NCBI GenBank assembly: GCA_003427395.1
Contig: BFEA01000549.1
Location: 778,937 to 817,355 of the forward strand
Direction: 5' to 3'
Length of the DNA stretch: 38,419 nt
Source of the DNA: Chara braunii
Taxonomy: Eukaryota; Streptophyta; Charophyceae; Charales; Characeae
Part shown: positions 31,308 to 38,419 of the stretch, piece by piece
Position numbering within the stretch: position 1 is the stretch's first letter
Layout of the letters: each line of letters opens with the position of its first letter
The notes under the pieces: generated by a model
What the model was told of the DNA's origin: nothing
Seen by the model: the letters and a program-made list of their open reading frames with translations, nothing else
Database searches by the model: none
Made by a program: the position numbers and the translations under genes

Positions 31308-32294
31308 CCGAAATACTATTGGCACATATTACAGTCGTCAGTGACCACAAAAGAGAAAGAAACACAATTATGATAGTTAGCCCGGACAGAAACTATGCGA
31401 GATACCTCACCTCACTCAACAGTAAAAAATGTAGAAAAGGTATGGTAACTACAACAACATGGAAACCCATAAGAGCCCCGCAGACCTCATGCCGCAAACA
31501 AGCCATGTTGCGAGAACGTTTATGGGTACAGTTTGAGAACATAGAAGAAGAACTTCATAGTTTCTCGTAAAGAACACTAGCGGAGTTCTACCCGAACAAC
31601 CCCGTCTTGGAATGGTTTGAAACAAATCCAGAGTTTCAGACCCCAAACAACGACTTCAAAATCGCCTGCTTGCAGGTCACATTGGGCGTTCCCCCTCAGT
31701 TCCTAGACATTTCATTCTACGATGACAGACCCTCGTTGTTTCAAATCAAGAGGGACAACTTCAAAATCGCATGCTTGCAGGTCACATCTGGCATTCCTCC
31801 TTAGTTCCTACACATTTAATTCTACGACAACAAACCCTCGTTGTTTCAAATGCAGAGGGAAAGGTCATCTGGAAACAGACAGAAACTGTCCCGTCAAAAG
31901 CGACAGACGAGTCAGTCCAGGCCAAGTGCAATCCAATCAGGTCGAGTGCGAGGCAAAATCCGGACTGTGGTATGTCATTGACCCAACATACGGAGACTAG
32001 GCATTCGATGACACATTGGACACCCTCCAATGAGCGTCTTGGAATGGTTTGAAACAGATCCTGAGTTTCTGACCCCAAACAACGACTTCAAAATCGCCTG
32101 TTTGCAGGTCACATCCGGCGTTCCCCCTCAGTTCCTATACATTTTCTTTCTACGACCACATACCCTTGTCGTTTCAAATGCAGACGGAAGGGTCATCTCG
32201 AAACAGACAGGAACTGACTGTCCCTTTAACAAGGACAGACGAGCCATTCCAAGCCAAGAACAATCCAATCTGGTCGAGTGCTTGCGCATTCGAT

Positions 32295-34546
32295 GACACG
32301 TTGGACACGCTCCAGTGGATCTAGACACTCGAGAATGAGCTGGCCATCCAGCCGGAAATCTACCCTCCACACAGTAGTCAATACCAAAAGAAGGGTGTCA
32401 TGAAAATTGATGAAAACGACAGAGGGTACAGGAAAAAAAACCTCCTTGACCCCCAAGTGGTCACAAAAGACAAATAGGGAAGGGAAACGTGGCAGGAGCT
32501 AGTCAAAATAGGTGAGTCAACTCAAAAAGTTTTTCTTAAAAACCTGCATGCAAGAGGCAAGGTGATGTGTTCAGAAAACTCTCACAAAGCCAAAATACAT
32601 ACAAATGTTGATGACAACACCTTTCATTCATCAAACAAGCTACTCAAACGGTAACACCTACCCAGCACAACCAACACACTGTCAGGATGCCAGCAAAATC
32701 AGCAAGGTGAATAACGTAGGAGATACAACCTCAACAACAGAATAGATGAATGTGACTGCCAAGGAAAAGGAAGACGATAAATAAGATAAAGTTAAGAAAG
32801 GTGAAAAGGATGTCAGTCGAACTCCAATGGAGGTTGACGGCATGAAGGGTGTAGAAGGAGAAAACCATGCCCCCAAAACCAAGGATTTGGTGGACATTCA
32901 AACAGAGGAAGGGAAAGAAAAGGACAAAGAACTAGAGAACACAACTCCAGAACCAATTTGAGGTGTTGGAAAATGATCAACAGTTGTAAGACTTCTTTGC
33001 AGAAAGATACAACCGCGACCTGGAAAGTCTAGGGAAGCACACAAATGGTTTCCACAGACTAATCCAATTACCTAAGTTGTACAACGAAAAGGACAAAGGG
33101 TCAAAAGGAGAAACAATAGACAAGCAGAAGGAAGAAGGGAATGAGAGAGAGGATCTGTTGAGCACACGAGAGGACTTGAACAAACAAAAGGAAAAACTAT
33201 TGGCACATATTACAGTCGTCAAGGACCACAACAGAGAAAGAAACACGATTATGATGGTTAGCTCGGACAGAAACTATGCGAGATACCTCACCGCACTCAA
33301 CAGTCAAAAATGCAGAAAAGGAATGATAACAGTCACAAAATGGAAACCGATAAGAGCCCCACAACCAGAGACCTCATGCCGCAAATAAGCCATGCTGCGA
33401 GAACATTTATGGGTACAGTTCGAGAACATTGAAAAAGAACTTCATAGTTTCTCGGAAAGAAGACTAGCGGAGTTCTACTAGAAGAACCTCGTATTGGAAT
33501 GGTTTGAAACAGATCCTGAGTTTCTGAGCCCAGACAACAACTTCAAAATCGCCTGCTTGCAGGTCAGATTGGGCATTCCCCCTCAGTTTATAGACATCTC
33601 ATTCTACGACGACAGACCCTCGTTGTTTCAAATGCAGAGGGACAACTTCAAAATCGCATGCTTGCAGATCACATCAGTCGTTCCCCCTCAGTTCCTAGAC
33701 ATTTCATTCTACGACGACAAACCCTCGTTGTTTAAATGTAGAAGGAAAGGTCATCTGGAAACAGACAGGAATTGTCCCATCAACAGGGACAGATGAGCTA
33801 GTACAAGGCAAGTGCAATCCAATACGGTCCAGTGCGAGGCAAAATCCGGACTGTGGTATGTCATTGACCCAACATACGGAGACTGGGCATTCGACGACAC
33901 ATTGGACACCCTCCAATGGACCTAGACACTCGAGAATTAGCGTCTTGGAATGGTTTGAAACAGATCCTAAGTTTTACACCCCAAACAACGACGTCAAAAT
34001 CGCATGTTTGCGGGTCACATCGGGCGTTCCCCCTCAGTTCCTAGACATTTCTTTCTACGACAATAAACCCTCGTTGTTTCAAATGCAGAGGGAAAGGTCG
34101 TCTGGAAACAGACAGAAACTGTCTCGTCAACAGGGACTGACAAGCTAGTCCAAAGCAAATGCAATCCAATTTGGTCGAGTGAGAGGCAAAATACGGACTA
34201 TGGTATGTCATTGACCCAACGTACGGAGACGGGGCATTCGATGACACATTGGACACCCTCCAATGGATCTACACACTCGAGAATGAGCGTCTTGGAATGG
34301 TTTGAAACAAATCCTGATTTTTTGACCCCAAACAACGACTTCAAAATCGCCTATTTGCAGGTCACATCGGGCGTTCTCCCTCACTTCCTAGACATTTCTT
34401 TCTACGACAACAAACCCTTGCCGTTTTAAATGCAGAGGGAAGGGTCATTTGGAAACAGACAGGAACTGACTGTCCCTTCAGCAGGGACAAACGAGCCAGT
34501 CCAAGCCAAGTACAATCTAATCTGGTCGAGTGCTTGCGCATTCAAT
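32295..34546 (+). pseudogene. Array unit 4: has an extra 350-bp block
   Basis: Same order of coding pieces as in the other units (open 33077-33388 with YNEKDKGSKGETIDKQKE; VTKWKPIRAPQPE). Stops are at TAG 32743-32745 and TAA 32987-32989. It contains four cores, near 33538, 33641, 33989 and 34335, instead of three. The added block repeats the knuckle plus the GGACACCCTCCAATGG segment. That accounts for its 2252-base length against about 1.9 kb elsewhere. Confidence 0.65.
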
Positions 34547-36461
34547 GACACATTGAACACACTAAAGTGGATCTAGACACTCGAGAATGAGCTGGCCATC
34601 CAACCGGAAATCTACCCTTCATACGGTAGTCAACGCCAAAAGAAGGGTGTCATGAAAATTAATGAGAAAGAAAGAGGGTACAGGAAAAAGAACCTCCTTG
34701 ACCCAAAAGTGGTCACAAAAGACAAACAAGGAAGGGAAACGTGGTAGGAGCCAGCCAAAACAGGTCAGTCAGCTAAAAAGGTTTTTCTTGAAAACCGGCA
34801 TCCAAGAGGCAAGTTGTTGTGTGCAAAAAACTCTCACAAAGTCAAAAACTTAGACAGATGTTGATGATACCACCTCTCATTCATCAAACAAGCTACTCAA
34901 ACGGAAGGCTGCTAACACCTACCCTGCACAACCAACACACTGTCAGGATGCCAACAAAATCAGGAGGGTGAATAACCTAGGAGATACAGCCTCAACAACA
35001 GAATAGATGAATGTGCCTGCCAAGGAAAAGGAACATGATGAATCAGATAAAGTTAAGAAAGGTGAAAAGGATGTCAATCCAACTCCAATGGAGGCTGAAG
35101 GCATGAAGGGTGTAGAAGGAGAAAATCATGCCCCCAAAACCAAGGATTTGGTGGATATTCAAACAGAGGAAGGGAAAGAACAGGACACAGAACCAGAGCA
35201 TACAACTCCAGAACCAATTTGAGGTGTTGGAAAATGATTAACAGTTGTGAGACTTCTTTGCAGAAAGATACAGCCGCGACCTGGACAATCTAGGGAAGCA
35301 CACAAATGGTTTCCACTGATTAATCCAATTACCTAAGTTGTACAACGAAAAGGGCAAAAGGGTCAAAAGGAGAAACGGTATCAAACTGAAGGAAGAAGGG
35401 AATGAGAGAGAGGTTCTGTTGAGTGCAAGAGAGGACTTGAACAAATAAAAGGAAATACTATTGGCACATATTACAGTTGTCAAGGACCACATTAGAGAAA
35501 GAAACACGATTATGATAGTTAGCCCTGACAGAACTATGCGAGTTACCTCACCGCATTCAACAGTCAAAAATGCAGAAAAAGGTATGGTAACAGTCACAAA
35601 ATGGAAACCCATAAGAGCCCCACAACCAGAGACCTCACGCCAAAAACAAGCAATGCTGCGAGAACATTTATGGGTACAGTTCGAGAACATCGCAGAAGAA
35701 CTTCGTAGTTAATCGGAAAGAAGACAACCGGCCTTCTACCCGAACAACCCCGTTTTGGAATGGTTTCAAGCAAATCATGAGTTTCTCACCCCAAACAACA
35801 ACTTCAAAATCGCATGCTTGCAGGTCATATTGGGCGTTCTCCCTCAGTTTCTAGACATTTCATTCTATGACGATAGACCCTCGTTGTTTCAAATGTAGAG
35901 GGACAACTTCAAAATCGCATGCTTGCAGGTCACATCAGGCGTTCCCCCGCAGTTCCGAGACATTTCATTCTACAACGACAAACCTTCGATGTTTCAAATG
36001 CAGACAGAAATATCATCTGGAAACATAGAGCAACTTTCCCGTCAACAGGGACAGACGAGCCAGTCCAGGCCAAGTGCAATCCAATCTGGTTGAGTGCGAC
36101 GCAAAATCCGAATTGTGGTATATCATTGACCCAACATACGGAGAGTGGGCATTCGATGAGACATTGGACACCCTCCAATGGATCTACACACTCGAAGATG
36201 AGCGTCTTGTAATGGTTTGAGACATATCCTAAGTTTCTTACCCTAAACAACGACTTCAAAATCGCTTGTTTGCAGGTCACATAGGGCGTTCCCGCTCAGT
36301 TCCTAGACATTTCTTTCTACGACAACAAACCCTCGTTGTTTCAAATGTAGAAGGAAGGGTCATCTGAAAACAAATAGGAACTGACTGTCCCTTCAACAGG
36401 GACAGACGAGTCAGTCCAAGCCAAGTGCAATCCAATCTGGTCGAGTGGGTGGGCATTCGAT
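34547..36461 (+). pseudogene. Array unit 5: broken zinc-knuckle protein gene
   Basis: Unit start is diverged (gacacattgaacacactaaa). Open pieces are 35007-35222 (MNVPAKEKEHDESDKVKKGE) and 35461-35712. Stops are TAG 35003-35005 and TGA 35248-35250. Cores are near 35799, 35902 and 36251. A base missing in the NYARYLT-equivalent region (about 35530) shifts the frame relative to the other units. Confidence 0.6.
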
Positions 36462-38344
36462 GACACATTGGACACGCTCCTCTGGATCTTGACACTCGAG
36501 AATGAGTTGGTCATCCAGCCAGACATCTACCCTCTACACGGTAGTCAATGGCAAAAGAAGGGTGTCATAAAAATTGAGGAGGCAGACAAAGGTGGTCAAA
36601 AAAGACAAACACGGAAGGGAAACGTGACAAGACGTAGTCAAAACAGTTAAGTCAGCTAAAAAAGTTTTTTGTTGAAAACCTGCATGCAAGAGGCAAGGAG
36701 TTGTGTGCAGGAAACTCTAACAAAGCCAGAACATAGAGAAATGTTGATGACAACACCTCTCATTCATCAAACAAGCTACTCCAACGTGAGGCTGCTAACA
36801 CCTACCCAACACAACCAACACACTATCAGGATGCCAGCAAAATCAGGAGCGTGAACAACCTAGGAGATACAGCCTCAACAGCACAATAGAGGAATGTGAC
36901 TGCCAAGGAATAGGAACATGATGAATCAGATAAAGTTAAGAAATGTGAAAAGGATGTCAGTCCAACTCCAATGGAGGCTGAAGGCATGAAGTGTGTAAAA
37001 AGAGAAAGCCATGCCCCCAAAACCAAAGATTTGGTGGACATTCAAATAGAGGAAGAGAAAGAACAGGACACAGAACCAGAGGAGACAACTCCAAAACCAA
37101 TTTGAGGTGTTGGAAAATGAACAACAGTTGTGAAACATCTTTGTAGAAAGATACAGACTCGACCTGGAGAGTCCAGGGAAGAATGCAACTCGTTTCCACA
37201 TACTAATCCAATTACCTAAGTTGTACAACGAAAAGGACAAAAGGGTCAAAAGGAGAAATGGTAGACAAACAGAAGGAAGAAGGGAATGAGAGAGAGGTTC
37301 TGTTGAGTGCAAGAGAGGACTTGAACAAACAAAAGGAAATACTATTTGCACATATTACAGTTGTCAAGGACCACAACAGAGAAAGAAACACGATTACGAT
37401 ATTTAGCTCGGACAGAAACTATGCGAGATACCTCACCGCACTCAACAGTCAAAAATGCAGAAAAGGTATGGTAACAGTCACAAAATGGAAACCCATAAGA
37501 GCCTACAACCAGAGACCTCACGCCGAAAACAAGCCATGCCGTGAGAACATTTATGGGTACAGTTCGAGAACATTGCAGAAGAACTTCATAGTTTATCGGA
37601 AAGAAGACTAGCGGAGTCCTACACGAACAACCCCGTCTTGGAATGGTTTGAGACAGATCCTCAGTTTTTAACCCCAAAGAACGACTTCAAAATCGCCTGC
37701 TTGCAGGTCACATTGGGCGTTCCCCCTCAGTTCCTAGACATTTCATTCTACAACGACAAACCGGCATTGTTTCAAGTGTAGAGGGAAAACTTCAAAATCG
37801 CATGCTTGGAGGTCAAATCGGGCATTCCCCCTCAATTCCTAGACATTTCATTCTACGACGACAAACCCTCGTTGTTTCAAATGGAGAGGGAAAGGTCATT
37901 TTGGAACAGTCGGGAACTGTCCCGTCAACAGGGACCAACGAGTTAGTCCAAGGCAAGTGCAATCCAATGTGGTCGAGTGAGAGGCAAAATCTTGACTGTG
38001 GTATGTCATTGACCCAACATATGGAGACTCGGCATCCGATGACACATTGGACACCCTCCAATGGATCTAGACACTCGAGAATAAGCGTCTTGAAATGGTT
38101 TGAAACAGATCCTGAGTTTTTGACCCCAAACAACGACTTTAAAAACGCCTGTTTGCAGGTCACATCGGACGGTCCCCCTCACTTCCTTGACATTTCTTTC
38201 TATGAGAATAAACCCTTGTTGTTTCAAATGCAGAGGGAAGGATCATCTGGAAACAGACAGGAACTGATTGTCCCTTCAACAGGGACAGACGAGCCAGTCC
38301 AGGCCAAGTGCAATCCAATCTGGCCGAGTGGTTGGGCATTCGAT
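36462..38344 (+). pseudogene. Array unit 6: broken zinc-knuckle protein gene
   Basis: Lacks about 35 bases near 36590 that in other units encode GYRKKNLLDP. Open 37258-37611 reads KQKEEGNEREVLLSAREDLN then HITVVKDHNRERNTIT. Stops are TAG 36887-36889 and TGA 37131-37133. Cores are near 37682, 37782 and 38134. Confidence 0.6.
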
Positions 38345-38419
38345 GACACATTGGACACGCTCCAGTGGATCGAGACACTCGAGAATGAGCTGGCCATCCA
38401 ACCAGACATCTACTCTCCA
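38345..38419 (+). pseudogene. Array unit 7 (first 75 bases)
   Basis: Begins with the same landmark and reads ETLENELAIQPDIYS-like sequence up to the window edge, so the array extends further right. Confidence 0.8.

Larger units (their letters stand above)
29158..31309 (+). mobile_element. 2.15-kb retroposon-like insertion ending in poly(A)
   Basis: Unit 3 coding is cut after ctgagtacaagagag and resumes at gaaatactattgg. Compared with other units, 18 target bases (gacttgaacaaacaaaag) are missing. The inserted DNA ends on the plus strand with a SINE-like 3' segment (31131-31249) and an A-rich tract to 31307. It carries one open frame (29544-30401) and promoter-like words. An insertion with one poly(A) end and a small target deletion points to target-primed retroposition. 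A two-step origin, with a SINE landing inside older DNA, cannot be excluded. Confidence 0.6.
28191..32294 (+). pseudogene. Array unit 3: split by two insertions
   Basis: The unit starts as the others do (MKIDEKDRGYRKKNLLD; stop TAG at 28646-28648; second shared stop TGA at 28891-28893). It is interrupted by about 100 foreign bases at 29006-29108 and again at 29158-31309 by a poly(A)-ended insertion. It then resumes at gaaatactattggcac (31310). It carries the best preserved knuckle in the array: CFKCRGKGHLETDRNC around 31845-31895, followed by GLWYVIDPTYGD. Cores start near 31651, 31753 and 32083. Confidence 0.65.
24492..38419 (+). repeat. Tandem array of about 1.9-kb units (six full, one partial)
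   Basis: The landmark gacacattggacacgctcc recurs at 24492, 26307, 28191, 32295, 34547, 36462 and 38345, always in the same orientation. Spacings are 1815, 1884, 4104, 2252, 1915 and 1883; the outliers are explained by an insertion in unit 3 and an extra block in unit 4. Each unit has a collinear series of broken plus-strand coding blocks, and every unit contains a core of about 100 bases (cttcaaaatcgc through ttgtttcaaatgcag) at least three times. The array continues past the window. Confidence 0.9.

Overview
This is eukaryotic nuclear DNA, dominated by repeats and decayed mobile elements. It holds a minus-strand Ty3/gypsy (chromovirus-type) LTR retrotransposon, a decayed hAT-type transposase gene, long CA/CT/GT microsatellites, a large foldback element, and a tandem array of about 1.9-kb units. 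The style of the gypsy pol protein, the zinc-knuckle repeat family and the microsatellite load fit a streptophyte, possibly a charophyte alga such as Chara. That assignment is inference only. No rRNA, convincing tRNA, CRISPR or bacterial-type operon was seen.

Layout. 1-12215: a gypsy element read right to left. The 5' LTR is on the right (11635-12215, partly lost in an N gap at 10928-11634). It is followed by gag (about 9990-7700), protease-RT-RNase H (7655-5868), the integrase zinc domain and part of its core (5570-5080), a 2.9-kb foreign insertion (about 2200-5080), the rest of the integrase with a chromodomain (2200-1257), a short purine tract and the 3' LTR (to 1218). Stops, frameshifts, a 112-bp duplication in gag and a Ser-to-Pro change in the protease active site show it is dead. 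12216-13200: flank with an unusual set of five spaced CCCC/GGGG hairpin repeats. 13360-18932: mostly noncoding, with microsatellites, a 930-bp tandem duplication (14528-16380), and one credible gene fragment at 17219-17579 (coiled coil plus C-terminal membrane segment). 18933-21540: hAT/DUF659-type transposase pseudogene on the minus strand, with a long E/Q/H-rich tail and an AT-hook. 21560-22990: about 1 kb of purine-rich sequence with recurring TGACRTGGCAG boxes. 23237-24490: foldback element, with an 857-bp inverted repeat.

24492 to the window end: six complete units plus the start of a seventh, in one orientation. Each encodes broken pieces of a nucleic-acid-binding protein that ends in a CCHC-like knuckle, and each holds three internal copies (four in unit 4) of a roughly 100-bp core. 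Every complete unit shares an in-frame stop, so the array seems to have been amplified from an already dead copy. Unit 3 was later split by a 2.15-kb insertion that ends in poly(A). That insertion carries an unrecognised Asn/Asp-rich ORF and a SINE-like 3' end, which also occurs inside the gypsy element at 3960-4112.

The most promising leads for something undescribed are the SINE-like family with a structurally similar 3' hairpin, the poly(A)-ended insertion with its ORF, the nested tandem array, and the hairpin repeats at 12.6-13.07 kb. None of these could be searched against a database here.
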